Shown in pieces: positions 17,161-25,747 of a DNA stretch of 64,000 nt. A program made the position numbers and the translations under genes. This DNA is from Pseudomonadota bacterium (GTDB lineage: Bacteria; Pseudomonadota; Alphaproteobacteria; Acetobacterales; Acetobacteraceae). The notes beneath the pieces are model-generated. The model was not told where the DNA came from. It saw only the letters and a program-made list of their open reading frames with translations, and did not search any database. How positions within the stretch are numbered: position 1 is the first letter of the stretch; the number at the start of each line of letters is the position of its first letter. Where the stretch lies: the NCBI GenBank assembly GCA_021801255.1, contig JAJYYH010000023.1, positions 19,987-83,986 of the forward strand, given 5' to 3'.

Positions 17161-18771
17161 ATGATCGATGCAACCGTGGTCGAACTCTCGCGCATGCAAT
17201 TTGCGCTGACCGCGCTCTATCATTTCCTGTTCGTGCCGCTCACGCTCGGCATGACCGTGATGCTGGCGGCGATGGAGACCGTCTATTTCATCACCGGCAA
17301 GCCGATCTACAAGGAAATGACCCAATTCTGGGGCAAGTTGTTCGGCATCAATTTCGCCATCGGGGTTGCCACCGGCCTCACCATGGAATTCGAGTTCGGC
17401 ACCAACTGGTCGATGTACTCGCATTTCGTCGGCGATGTGTTCGGCACGCCGCTCGCCATCGAGGGCTTGATGGCGTTTTTCCTGGAATCGACCTTTGTCG
17501 GGTTGATGTTCTTTGGCTGGGACCGGCTGAGCCGGCCGGCGCATCTCGCGGTGACCTATCTCGTGGCGCTCGGCTCGAATCTCTCGGCGCTTTGGATCCT
17601 GATTGCCAACGGTTTCATGCAGGATCCCGTCGGCGCGCTTTTCGACCCCGACACCATGCGCATGGAATTCACCAGCTTCTCTGATCTGGTTTTCAGCGAG
17701 GACGCCCAGGCCAAATTCGTGCATACCTCGATCGCGGGTTTTGTCTGCGCGGCGATGTTCATGATGGGTATCAGCGCCTATTATCTCCTGACCCGCCGGC
17801 ACCGGGAATTCGCGGCGCGCTCGTTTCGTATGGCGGCTTTGGTGGGCGTCATCGCCTCACTCGCGGTGATCACGCTCGGCGATGCGCTGGGCCGCGCCGA
17901 TTATCTGCTCCAGGCGCCCAAGATCGCCGCCATGGAAGGCATCTGGGATACCACCAAGCCGCCCTATGAGCCCTGGAAACTCATTGCCCTGCCCAATGAC
18001 GCGGCGCAGCGCGATCTGTTTTCCTTCGGCCTGCCCTATGTCTTGACCCCGCTCGTCACCCATACCTTCGATAAGCCGATACCGGGCATTCTGGAGCTCG
18101 AGAGTGACGCCAAACCGCGGATCGTCCGGGGCATCCAGGCGGTCCTCGCACTGCATGCCTATGCGACGACGAGAGATCCCGTGGCGCTCGCGGTGTTTCG
18201 CCAAAACGAAAGCGATATGGGTTATGGCCTTTTGGCGCAGCGCTTCGCGCCCGATCAGGATCTGGCAAAAATCACCGCGGCGGAGCTGCCCACGATCCTC
18301 GATCTGACCGCGCGCGAAACCATTCCCAACGTCTTCGTCGAATTCTGGTCTTTCCGCATCATGGTGGCGCTCGGTTTCGCGTTTCTCGCGGTCTTTGCCT
18401 TCGGCGCCTACTACAGTCTGAGAAACCGGCTCGAACGCCATCCCTTCCTCCTGAAGCTGACCATGTGGTCGATACCGCTGCCTATCCTGGCCACCGAGTT
18501 CGGCTGGATTACCGCCGAGAATGGCCGGCAGCCGTGGACGGTGTTCGGCTGGCTGCCGACCTTTCAATCGGCCTCCAGCCACGCGCTCGGCTATATGCTG
18601 TTCTCGCTGATCGGCTTCGCGCTGCTCTATAGCAGCTTCATCGCGGCCGAACTTTATCTGATGTTCAAATTTGCCCGCCTGGGGCCCGAGGGCCGCGCGG
18701 CGCACGCCCCGCCTCAGCCCGGGCCCACGCTTGCCGGGGCGCCCGGCTATGCCGATAAACCCTGGCAATAG
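17161..18771 (+). CDS. cydA: Cytochrome bd ubiquinol oxidase subunit I
   Basis: A 536-residue haem-carrying subunit that oxidises quinol and reduces oxygen to water in the inner membrane. His21 in ALYHFLFVPLTLGM is the expected b595 ligand. The GW-x-TAE-x-GRQPW signature is present (EFGWITAENGRQPW). The long periplasmic Q-loop, including the NESDMGYGLLAQRF stretch, resembles the E. coli long-loop type rather than the short-loop CIO type. The start at 17161 follows a GGGAG site. It leads the operon with cydB, the CydX-like gene, a tiny ORF, cydD and cydC. Confidence 0.96.
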   Translation: MIDATVVELSRMQFALTALYHFLFVPLTLGMTVMLAAMETVYFITGKPIYKEMTQFWGKLFGINFAIGVATGLTMEFEFGTNWSMYSHFVGDVFGTPLAIEGLMAFFLESTFVGLMFFGWDRLSRPAHLAVTYLVALGSNLSALWILIANGFMQDPVGALFDPDTMRMEFTSFSDLVFSEDAQAKFVHTSIAGFVCAAMFMMGISAYYLLTRRHREFAARSFRMAALVGVIASLAVITLGDALGRADYLLQAPKIAAMEGIWDTTKPPYEPWKLIALPNDAAQRDLFSFGLPYVLTPLVTHTFDKPIPGILELESDAKPRIVRGIQAVLALHAYATTRDPVALAVFRQNESDMGYGLLAQRFAPDQDLAKITAAELPTILDLTARETIPNVFVEFWSFRIMVALGFAFLAVFAFGAYYSLRNRLERHPFLLKLTMWSIPLPILATEFGWITAENGRQPWTVFGWLPTFQSASSHALGYMLFSLIGFALLYSSFIAAELYLMFKFARLGPEGRAAHAPPQPGPTLAGAPGYADKPWQ

Positions 18772-18795
18772 CGTTCCAAGGACGAGGATAGAACC

Positions 18796-19935
18796 GTGGA
18801 AACCTATGTTATCTTGAAGTTGATCTGGACCCTTCTGCTCGGGGTGCTGCTCGTCGGGCTCGCGGTCATGGTTGGGATGGATATGGGGGTTGGCACGCTG
18901 CTTCGTTTCGTCGGGCGGAGCGATGCCGAACGGCGGGCAACGCTCAATGCCATTGGCCCGCACTGGGATGGCAATCAGGTTTGGTTCATCCTCGGAGGCG
19001 GGGCAATTTTTGCCGCTTTTCCAACGCTCTATGCGACTTCTTTTTCCACCTTCTACGTGGTGATGATCCTCCTGCTGTTCAGCATGATTTTGCGGCCCGT
19101 GGCATTCGAATATCGCTCCAAGGTCGATGCGCGACGCTGGCGTGGTGCCTGGGACTGGGCTTTCCTGATCTCGGGCGCGGTGCCGATGATCGTCTTCGGC
19201 GCCGCGATCGGCAATATTCTTGAAGGGGTGGCGTTTCATTTCTCCTGGGACGGACAATATTACCAGGATCAGTCTTTTATATGGTATCTTCTCAACCCAT
19301 TTGCCTTGCTCTGTGGTGTGATGTCGCTCGCGCTCGCGGTCTATCAGGGGGGAGCGATGTTGATGATGCGCACCGAGGCGCCGATCGCCGGGCGCGCCCG
19401 CGGCTTTGCGATGGCCGGCGGCTGGCTCGCCGCGCTGCTATTTGCCGCTGGCGGGTTTTGGGTTGCGCGCCTGCCGGGTTTCGTGCTCACCCAGCCGGTT
19501 GATCCAGGAATGCCCGCGACCCCGCTCGTTGGCTCCGGCGTCGCCATGGCAGTTGGCGCCTGGCTCAGTAATTTTTATATCGCGCCGCTCCTCTGGATCG
19601 CGCCGGGGCTCGGGTTCTTCGGTATGATCGTGGGCCCGCTCGCACTTGCTGCGCGCCGGCCGGCCTGGGGCTGGTGGCTCGGCGCCCTGGCCTGGGTTGG
19701 CACGATTTTCACCGTCGGCTTCGCGATGTTTCCCTTTCTCATGCCCTCGACGACGGCGCCCGCCCAGAGTCTTACGGTGTGGAATGCTTCTGGCAGCGCC
19801 TATAATCTTTCCTGGATGCTGGCTTTTACCCTGGTTTTTGCCCCAGCCGTGGTGATTTATACTGGATGGGCGTTTCGCATCATGCGCGGCAAGGTGAAAA
19901 CGAACGCCATCGCGGAGAATGAGCATTCCTACTAG
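18796..19935 (+). CDS. cydB: Cytochrome bd ubiquinol oxidase subunit II
   Basis: A 379-residue membrane subunit, eight to nine hydrophobic segments, partner of CydA. The N-terminus (LIWTLLLGVLLVGLAVMVGMDMGVGTLLRFVG) and the NAIGPHWDGNQVWFILGGGAIFAAFP motif are diagnostic for the CydB family. Translation starts at GTG 18796, preceded by GAGGAT. It lies 24 bases after cydA and 15 bases before the CydX-like gene, so it is translated from the same message. Confidence 0.96.
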   Translation: METYVILKLIWTLLLGVLLVGLAVMVGMDMGVGTLLRFVGRSDAERRATLNAIGPHWDGNQVWFILGGGAIFAAFPTLYATSFSTFYVVMILLLFSMILRPVAFEYRSKVDARRWRGAWDWAFLISGAVPMIVFGAAIGNILEGVAFHFSWDGQYYQDQSFIWYLLNPFALLCGVMSLALAVYQGGAMLMMRTEAPIAGRARGFAMAGGWLAALLFAAGGFWVARLPGFVLTQPVDPGMPATPLVGSGVAMAVGAWLSNFYIAPLLWIAPGLGFFGMIVGPLALAARRPAWGWWLGALAWVGTIFTVGFAMFPFLMPSTTAPAQSLTVWNASGSAYNLSWMLAFTLVFAPAVVIYTGWAFRIMRGKVKTNAIAENEHSY

Positions 19936-19950
19936 AAAGCAGCCCAGATC

Positions 19951-20148
19951 ATGAAAACACTGATCAAATTTCTCGGCCTCGCGGGGGTGCTATTTTTGGC
20001 GCTGCTGCTCGCGGTCGTCGCGGGCGATTATGGCCCGTGGTATTTCGCCTGGCTGGTCGGGACGACGATGATCATTCTCATCGCCGCCGCCGGCGCTGTC
20101 CTGATGGAAACCCAGACCAGCTCGGGCCGGCGGGACGAAGAATTCTAA
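19951..20148 (+). CDS. CydX-like small subunit with an extra N-terminal membrane segment
   Basis: A 65-residue protein. From Trp30 onwards it reads WYFAWLVGT, then a hydrophobic segment, METQ, and a charged tail; this matches the roughly 37-residue CydX/YbgT peptide that stabilises the haems of bd oxidase, where the E. coli form starts MWYFAWILGT. Here the motif is preceded by 29 residues with a second hydrophobic segment (about 6-24) rather than by a start Met. The codon before Trp30 is CCG, so an internal start at the usual CydX position is impossible. The protein is thus a two-segment, extended CydX. Its place right after cydB supports a role as an oxidase subunit. Confidence 0.8.
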   Translation: MKTLIKFLGLAGVLFLALLLAVVAGDYGPWYFAWLVGTTMIILIAAAGAVLMETQTSSGRRDEEF

Positions 20149-20172
20149 CGGCGAAGCGCGGGAGATCGCGGC

Positions 20173-20271
20173 ATGCTCGGTGGACTCGAAGGCCTTATTT
20201 TTTTCGTTCCCTTGATCTATCTCGGGCTTTACATCCTCGCCTATATTTTCACGCGCCGGCATTTCCCCTGA
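20173..20271 (+). CDS. 32-residue single-span membrane peptide in the cyd operon
   Basis: An ORF of 32 codons plus stop. A GGAG ribosome site (20161-20164) lies eight bases before the ATG, and the gene begins 24 bases after the CydX-like stop. The peptide has a short MLGGLEG head, one strongly hydrophobic segment (about 8-26) and a basic end (TRRHFP). This is the size and layout of accessory bd oxidase peptides such as CydH or CydS, but no clear family match can be claimed. It ends 78 bases before cydD. The call rests on the ribosome site, the operon position and the membrane-span composition. Confidence 0.55.
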   Translation: MLGGLEGLIFFVPLIYLGLYILAYIFTRRHFP

Positions 20272-20349
20272 GCGTTCACAAAAGAATGCTCTTGAGCGCG
20301 GCGCGCTTGAGCTTTCCCTTCTTGCCGCTCCTTGATCGACCAAGCCACG

Positions 20350-22086
20350 ATGGCTGAGAGCGCCGAGCGATCTCTCCTGGCCATCGCTTGGACGGCGCGC
20401 GCGGCTCTTATCGGTGCGATCGGCTTTGGCCTGGCGGCCGGGTTTCTGGTCATCGTCCAAGCGACCCTGCTCGCCCGGATCATCGATCGCGCGATATTCC
20501 ATGCAGCCGATCTTCCCGCTCTCGCGCCCGCGATCGCGGCGCTGGTCGGGTTGTTCGTCTTGCGCGCGGCGCTGTCCTGGGCTGGCGAGGTCGTGGGTTT
20601 TGAAGCGGCAGCGCACGTCAAATCGACGCTCCGCCAGCGCCTCGCGGTCCATCTTCTAGCGCTCGGGCCGGTTCATGCCGTACAAGAGCAAAGCGGCGAT
20701 CTCGCCACCACGCTGCTCGACGGGGTTGAAGCGCTGGAGCCCTATATCGCGCGCTATCTGCCGCAGATGGCGCTTCTGGCGATGGTGCCGCTGGCGATTT
20801 TTGCCGCCGTGGTGCCGCTTGATTGGCCGAGCGGGCTTGTGCTTCTTGGCAGCGGCCCGCTCATTCCCTTCTTCATGGTTCTGGTCGGCGCGCGCGCGGG
20901 GGCGATCAACCAGCGGCAATGGCGGCAATTGCTCATGATGGGCGGGCATTTCCTTGATGCCGTGCAGGGCCTCACAACACTCAAATTATTCGGCGCCGCG
21001 CGCGCCGAGATCGATCTGGTCGGGCGCATCGCCGATGCCTATCGGCGAACCACGATGGAGGGGCTGCGGGTCGCGTTTCTTACTTCGGCTGTGCTGGAAT
21101 TTTTCGCGAGCCTCGCGATCGCGCTCGTTGCCGTGCTGCTCGGGGCGCGGCTGCTGCATGGCGGCATCGATTTCTACCCGGCGCTTTTGGTGTTGCTCTT
21201 GGTGCCGGAGTTTTTCCTGCCGCTACGTGGCTTTGCCGCGCATTATCACGCGCGAATGAGCGCGCTCGCCGCGGCACAGCGCATTTTCGCGCTGCTCGAT
21301 CTGCCGCTGCCTCTTACCGCCGGCTCGCGTCCGCCGCCCGCGCCGCCGCTCGCGCTCTCCTGCCAGGGCCTCGTGCTGGCCTACGGGATGGGCGCGCCGG
21401 TGCTGCGCGGTCTCACCTGCGACATTCCAGCCGGACGCGTGACCGCGCTGGTGGGGCCGAGCGGCGCCGGCAAAAGCAGCTTTGCCGCGGCATTACTCGG
21501 TTTTCTCGTGCCACATGCTGGAGAGTTACGGGTCAACGGCATCCCGCTTGCCGAAATCGATCGCACGGCGTGGTGGCAAAGCCTCGCCTATGTGCCGCAA
21601 AGGCCGCGTCTCTTCGCCGGGAGTATCGCTGCCAATCTGCGGCTCGCGCGGCCAGCGGCAACGATGGCGGCACTGCGCCGGGCGGCGGCGGCGGCCGGCG
21701 CGCTTGACTTTATCGAATCCCTGCCGCGCGGCTTCGAGAGCGAACTCGGGGATGGCGGCGCCGGTCTCTCCGGCGGGCAGATCCAGCGCTTGGCGCTGGC
21801 GCGCGCTTTTCTCAAGGACGCGCCGCTGCTGATCCTCGATGAGGCCAGCGCCCATCTCGATCTCGAAACAGAAGCGGAGCTGGCCGCGGCGATCGCCGCG
21901 CTGGCGGTCGGGCGAACAGCGGTCGTGATCGCCCATCGCCTTGCCACGGTGGAGCGTGCCGATCAGATCCTGGTCATCGATCGTGGGCGCCTCGTCGAAG
22001 CCGGCACCCACGCGGCACTTCTGGCGAAAGGCGGGGTCTATGCCGGGATGCTGGCGGCGCGGCGGGACATGGCATGCGCGACCTGA
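20350..22086 (+). CDS. cydD: Thiol reductant ABC exporter subunit CydD
   Basis: A 578-residue half-transporter: six-segment membrane domain (about 10-315), then an ABC ATPase with Walker A LVGPSGAGKSS, signature LSGGQIQRLALARA and Walker B LLILDEASAHLD. With CydC it exports glutathione/cysteine to the periplasm, needed for assembly of bd oxidase and c-type cytochromes. The ATG at 20350 was preferred to a TTG at 20332; neither has a good ribosome site, so translation may be coupled to upstream reading. Its end overlaps cydC by 13 bases. Confidence 0.92.
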   Translation: MAESAERSLLAIAWTARAALIGAIGFGLAAGFLVIVQATLLARIIDRAIFHAADLPALAPAIAALVGLFVLRAALSWAGEVVGFEAAAHVKSTLRQRLAVHLLALGPVHAVQEQSGDLATTLLDGVEALEPYIARYLPQMALLAMVPLAIFAAVVPLDWPSGLVLLGSGPLIPFFMVLVGARAGAINQRQWRQLLMMGGHFLDAVQGLTTLKLFGAARAEIDLVGRIADAYRRTTMEGLRVAFLTSAVLEFFASLAIALVAVLLGARLLHGGIDFYPALLVLLLVPEFFLPLRGFAAHYHARMSALAAAQRIFALLDLPLPLTAGSRPPPAPPLALSCQGLVLAYGMGAPVLRGLTCDIPAGRVTALVGPSGAGKSSFAAALLGFLVPHAGELRVNGIPLAEIDRTAWWQSLAYVPQRPRLFAGSIAANLRLARPAATMAALRRAAAAAGALDFIESLPRGFESELGDGGAGLSGGQIQRLALARAFLKDAPLLILDEASAHLDLETEAELAAAIAALAVGRTAVVIAHRLATVERADQILVIDRGRLVEAGTHAALLAKGGVYAGMLAARRDMACAT

Positions 22087-23828
22087 TCCGCCTGCTCCGG
22101 CTCTATACGCCCTACTGGCGCTGGATGAGCGCCGGGATCGCGCTCGGGTTGGTTACGGTTCTCGCCAATTTCGGCTTGCTTGCGCTGGCTGGCTGGTTTC
22201 TCACCGCCGCCGCGGCGGCGGGGCTTGGCGGTATCGCCGCGCAGAACGCTTTTAATTTCTTCACCCCGGCGGCTTTCGTGCGCCTCTTTGCGACCCTTCG
22301 GGTACTCGGACGCTACGCCGCGCGGATCGTCGATCACGAGGCGACGTTTCGCCAGATCGCGGGACTGCGGGTTTTCCTGTTCGCGCGTCTGGTGCCGCTG
22401 GCGCCGCTCGGCCTCGGCGGCGATCGCGGTGGTGACGTGTTATCCCGATTGGTCACCGACATCGACCGGCTGAGCGATTTTTATCCCCGCCTGCTCGCTC
22501 CGGCACTGGTCGCGGCGATTGCCGCTATCGTGATGGCCCTGGTGATCGCCACCGTGGCGCCGATCGCCGGCCTCGGGCTCTTCGCCGCCTTGCTCGCGGC
22601 CGGCATCGCCGTGCCGCTCCTCGGCCTTCGCGCCGGGGCGGCGCCGGGCAAGGCGATTGTCACGCAGGAGGCGGCTTTGCGCGCCGAGATCGTCGATATG
22701 GTGCAGGGCATGGCGGATCTCCTGACCCATGGCGCCGGGCCGCCGACGACAACCCGCATCGCCGCCGCCGATGCCGCCCTGATCGGACAGCAACGGCGGA
22801 TGCGCTCGATTACCGCCTTGAGCGCGGCCCTCTCCGGGTTCCTCGCCAACGCGGCATTGGCGATGATGCTGATGATCGCCGTGCCACTGCTTCGCCTGGG
22901 CCGGATGTCGGGGGCGGATATGGCATTTCTGGTATTCGGCACATGGGCGGCGTTTGAGGCCGTGGCGCCGCTCGGTCCGGCGTTTCACCTGCTGGGTCAG
23001 ATCCGAGCTTCGGCGCGGCGGGTTTTCGAAACCGCCGATCGTGCGCCCCCGGTCATCGAGCCGGCGGTAAGTCCGCATCGGCCACGCCGGCTCGATCTCG
23101 CGTTGCACGACCTGCGACTCCGCTACACGCCGACCGGGCCCTGGGTGCTGGATGGCCTCAACCTCACGATCCGCGAGGGCGAACGCCTGGTGCTGATCGG
23201 TCGCAGCGGATCGGGAAAGACCACGCTCACCCATCTCTTGTTGCGTTTTGTGGAATACCAGGAAGGGTCTGCCCGCCTCGGTGGGATTGAACTCCGCTCG
23301 ATCCGCGGCGACGATGTCCGAAGCCTGTTCACCGTTATTTCGCAGCGGACGTTTCTGTTTCATGGTACACTCAAAGACAATTTGCTGCTGGCACGACCAG
23401 ACGCCACGGAAGCGGCGTTGTGGCGAGCCCTCGAGGTTGCGCAACTGGCGGCCTTTGTCCGCGCGCAGCCGGAAGGGCTCGAAACTCTTGTCGGCGAAGG
23501 CGGCGCTCGTCTCTCGGGCGGCGAAGCGCGCCGCGTGGCGCTGGCGCGCGCGGTGCTGCGCGACACCCCCTGGCTCATCCTGGATGAGCCGATGGAGGGG
23601 CTCGACCCATTGACCGAGGCATTGGTACAAACCGCCCTCGATGCGGTGACCCGGGGACGGACGGTGCTGACGATCACCCATCGGCTGACGGCTATTCAGG
23701 ACCATGATCAAATCGCGGTCATCGCGGCGGGGCGCATCATCGAAAGTGGAGATTTCGGCGTGGTACGGCGTCAAGGCATCCATGTGCCGCGTCTGCTGGC
23801 ACTCCAATCCGGACTGACGCGGCTCTGA
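22074..23828 (+). CDS. cydC: Thiol reductant ABC exporter subunit CydC
   Basis: A 584-residue half-transporter, partner of CydD. The opening LRLYTPYWRWMSAGIALGLVTVLANFGLLALAGWFL is characteristic of CydC. The ATPase half has Walker A LIGRSGSGKTT, signature LSGGEARRVALARA and Walker B WLILDEPMEGLD. The start at 22074 lies inside the last codons of cydD, implying coupled translation and a 1:1 complex. It is the last gene of the cyd operon; the sequence that follows contains a copy of the interspersed repeat. Confidence 0.94.
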   Translation: MRDLIRLLRLYTPYWRWMSAGIALGLVTVLANFGLLALAGWFLTAAAAAGLGGIAAQNAFNFFTPAAFVRLFATLRVLGRYAARIVDHEATFRQIAGLRVFLFARLVPLAPLGLGGDRGGDVLSRLVTDIDRLSDFYPRLLAPALVAAIAAIVMALVIATVAPIAGLGLFAALLAAGIAVPLLGLRAGAAPGKAIVTQEAALRAEIVDMVQGMADLLTHGAGPPTTTRIAAADAALIGQQRRMRSITALSAALSGFLANAALAMMLMIAVPLLRLGRMSGADMAFLVFGTWAAFEAVAPLGPAFHLLGQIRASARRVFETADRAPPVIEPAVSPHRPRRLDLALHDLRLRYTPTGPWVLDGLNLTIREGERLVLIGRSGSGKTTLTHLLLRFVEYQEGSARLGGIELRSIRGDDVRSLFTVISQRTFLFHGTLKDNLLLARPDATEAALWRALEVAQLAAFVRAQPEGLETLVGEGGARLSGGEARRVALARAVLRDTPWLILDEPMEGLDPLTEALVQTALDAVTRGRTVLTITHRLTAIQDHDQIAVIAAGRIIESGDFGVVRRQGIHVPRLLALQSGLTRL

Positions 23829-24165
23829 AATAACCCGTGATGGTGGGGTCCGTCGGGGCATTGGGCCGCGCCCATCCGGCTATTTCGGCTTCACGGATCA
23901 GCGACTTTTCACGAGCTTCGCTCGTCGTCAACCGACGAGCTATACTCCGTTCACGCCATAATCCGAAAATCCTTGGGCGAGATAACGCGGAAATTGTCCG
24001 GCACTCTTGCCTGGGAATCGAGAGAAAAACCCAATTTTTCCAGAGGAAATTCTTCAATTTCGATTGATTTCCAGGCTTTTAAGGCATATAAATTATTAAA
24101 AAATAATCGACAATTTAAAAATAAAGCACTATTCATTTTTTTATAAACATCTTCAGACGGAAAAT
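23829..24165. other. Intergenic region between cydC and tRNA-Gly
   Basis: This 337-base stretch is non-coding. It contains a CGAGCTTCGCTCGTCG-type hairpin around 23912-23930 (a possible cydC end), a diverged copy of the interspersed repeat at 24003-24080, and a very AT-rich segment (24085-24160) just downstream of the tRNA gene on the minus strand. Confidence 0.5.
24003..24080 (+). repeat. Interspersed palindromic repeat, copy A (diverged)
   Basis: Shares with copy B (25642-25747) the ordered blocks CTCTTGCC, GGAATCGA, AAAAACCCA, TTTCCAGAGG and TTCGATTGATTTCCAGGC. The left arm with TTTGAAAAAG is missing or decayed. Same orientation as copy B. Confidence 0.7.
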
Positions 24166-24239
24166 TGGAGCGGGTGAAGGGAATCGAACCCTCGTATGCA
24201 GCTTGGGAAGCTGCCGTTCTACCATTGAACTACACCCGC
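24166..24239 (-). tRNA. tRNA-Gly(CCC)
   Basis: A 74-base cloverleaf including the encoded CCA (complement of TGG at 24166-24168). The acceptor stem GCGGGTG pairs with the 3' arm. The anticodon stem GCAGC/GCTGC closes the loop TTCCCAA, giving anticodon CCC. The T arm carries GGTTCGATTCC. It closely resembles the E. coli tRNA-Gly(CCC). Confidence 0.95.
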
Positions 24240-24317
24240 GCCGGCGAGGGCGTTTATAGGAAGCTCCGGTTGACGGCGCAATGCGCGATCTCTAAAGTAA
24301 ATTCCGGTGGTGTTACC

Positions 24318-24376
24318 ACCCCTCGCGATTTGTCCGGCCGGATTGCGGCGAGGTGAAATAAGCGCGCTAAAGAGGC
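24318..24376 (+). promoter_or_regulatory. SAM-II riboswitch upstream of metZ
   Basis: A CCTCGC / GCGAGG stem (24320-24325 with 24347-24352) encloses GATTTGTCCGG...GATTGCG. It is followed by TGAAATAAGC-GCGCTAAAGAGG. This matches the conserved SAM-II layout (GATTT...ATTGC, then GTGATAAA and GCTAAA before a purine-rich stretch) known from alphaproteobacterial methionine genes. The element ends about 65 bases before the metZ start. Binding of S-adenosylmethionine forms a pseudoknot that lowers expression of the downstream gene. Confidence 0.8.
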
Positions 24377-24441
24377 CAGCGCCTAGACTTGCGGAACGGC
24401 GCTGCATCCACGGTCGGGCCAGATGCAAAGGGCCCCGAGAG

Positions 24442-25644
24442 ATGACCGAACCGTTTTCCTCACTTGCCGTGCTTCGCCCGGCGACCCGTTTGGTTCATGC
24501 CGGCGGGAGCCGTACGCGTTTCGGCGAGACCGCCGAGGCGCTCTTTCTCACCTCGGGTTTCGTCTATGAGAGTGCCGAGGAGGCCGAGGCGACATTCAGG
24601 GGCGAGATCAGTCGCTACCAGTATTCGCGATTCGGCAACCCGACGGTCGCGATGCTGGAAGAACGCCTCGCCGCGATCGAGGGCGCGGAGGCTTGCCGGG
24701 TCACAGCGTCGGGCATGGCCGCCGTCCATGCCGCGCTGGTGTGTGGCCTCCAGGCCGGCGACCGGGTAGTGGCGGCCCGCGCCCTGTTCGGCTCCTGCCA
24801 CTGGATCATCTCGGCGCTGCTACCGCGCTTTGGCATCGCAACCGAGTTTGTCGATGGTGCCGATATCGCATCCTGGCGCGCCGCTCTCGCCCACCCGGCC
24901 GCGCTGGTGCTGCTGGAAACGCCGTCCAACCCGATGCTGGAGGTCATCGATCTCAGTGCGGTAGCGAGCCTCGCGCATGACGCGGGAGCGAAGGTGATCG
25001 TCGATAACGTGTTCGCCACCCCTTTGCTGCAACGTCCGCTGGAATGGGGCGCCGATATCGTCGTCTATTCCTGCACCAAGCATATCGACGGCCAGGGCCG
25101 GGTGCTGGGCGGCGCGGTGCTCGGCGCGCGGAAGTGGGTGGAGGAGGTTTTGCAACCCTATCTGCGCAATACCGGCCCGGCGCTCTCGCCGTTCAATGCC
25201 TGGCTGCTGCTCAAGGGGCTCGAGACGCTGTCGCTCCGCGTCGAGGCGGGCTGCCGCAATGCGGCAAAGCTCGCCGATTTTCTTGCCGAGCGGCCCGAGA
25301 TCGCGCAAGTGTGGTACCCGGCCCGCGCCGATCATCCGCAAGCGGCGCTGGCGCGGGCGCAGATGAGCGACGGCGGCACGATCGTCACCTTCTCGCTCAA
25401 GGGCGGCAAGGGGGCGGCCTTCGCGTTCATGAACGGGCTCAGGCTGATCCGCATTTCCAACAATCTCGGCGACGCCAAATCCCTCGTCACCCATCCCGCG
25501 ACCACCACCCATTCCCGCCTCGGTGCCGAGGAGCGCGCCCGGCTCGGCATCGGCGACGGCGCGGTACGACTGTCAGTGGGGATCGAGGATGCGGCCGATC
25601 TTCAGGACGACCTCACCCGCGGACTGGCCGCGATTGCCGCCTGA
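24442..25644 (+). CDS. metZ: O-succinylhomoserine sulfhydrylase
   Basis: A 400-residue PLP enzyme of the Cys/Met metabolism family that makes homocysteine directly from O-succinylhomoserine and sulfide. The PLP lysine is Lys213 in YSCTKHIDGQGRVLGG. ETPSNPMLEVID and NTGPALSPFNAWLLLKGLETL are family motifs, and SLVTHPATTTHS near the end is typical. Start ATG 24442 follows GAGAG. The frame is open further upstream but that part is the SAM-II riboswitch region. Control by this riboswitch supports a methionine role over cystathionine chemistry. An interspersed repeat begins at the stop codon. Confidence 0.93.
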   Translation: MTEPFSSLAVLRPATRLVHAGGSRTRFGETAEALFLTSGFVYESAEEAEATFRGEISRYQYSRFGNPTVAMLEERLAAIEGAEACRVTASGMAAVHAALVCGLQAGDRVVAARALFGSCHWIISALLPRFGIATEFVDGADIASWRAALAHPAALVLLETPSNPMLEVIDLSAVASLAHDAGAKVIVDNVFATPLLQRPLEWGADIVVYSCTKHIDGQGRVLGGAVLGARKWVEEVLQPYLRNTGPALSPFNAWLLLKGLETLSLRVEAGCRNAAKLADFLAERPEIAQVWYPARADHPQAALARAQMSDGGTIVTFSLKGGKGAAFAFMNGLRLIRISNNLGDAKSLVTHPATTTHSRLGAEERARLGIGDGAVRLSVGIEDAADLQDDLTRGLAAIAA

Positions 25645-25747
25645 GAGTTTGAAAAAGAATGCCCTCTTGCCCGGAAATCGACAGGAAAAACCCAGTGTTT
25701 CCAGAGGGCGTTCTTGTTCAAGTTCGATTGATTTTCAGGCTCTGAGA
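25642..25747 (+). repeat. Interspersed palindromic repeat, copy B (best preserved)
   Basis: Begins with the metZ stop (TGAGAGTTTGAAAAAG) and ends with TTTTCAGGCTCTGAGAG. The two arms are imperfect inverted repeats: TTTGAAAAAGAATGCCCTC against CTTGAACAAGAACGCCCTC (complement of the right arm). The centre holds CCGGAAATCGACAGG and AAAAACCC. Copies occur at 24003, 58241 (inverted) and 63578 (left arm only), with a short relative at 60513. Confidence 0.85.

Noticed and set aside
17857..19257. A 466-codon minus-strand open frame
   Set aside because: Antisense to cydA and cydB; low-complexity translation.
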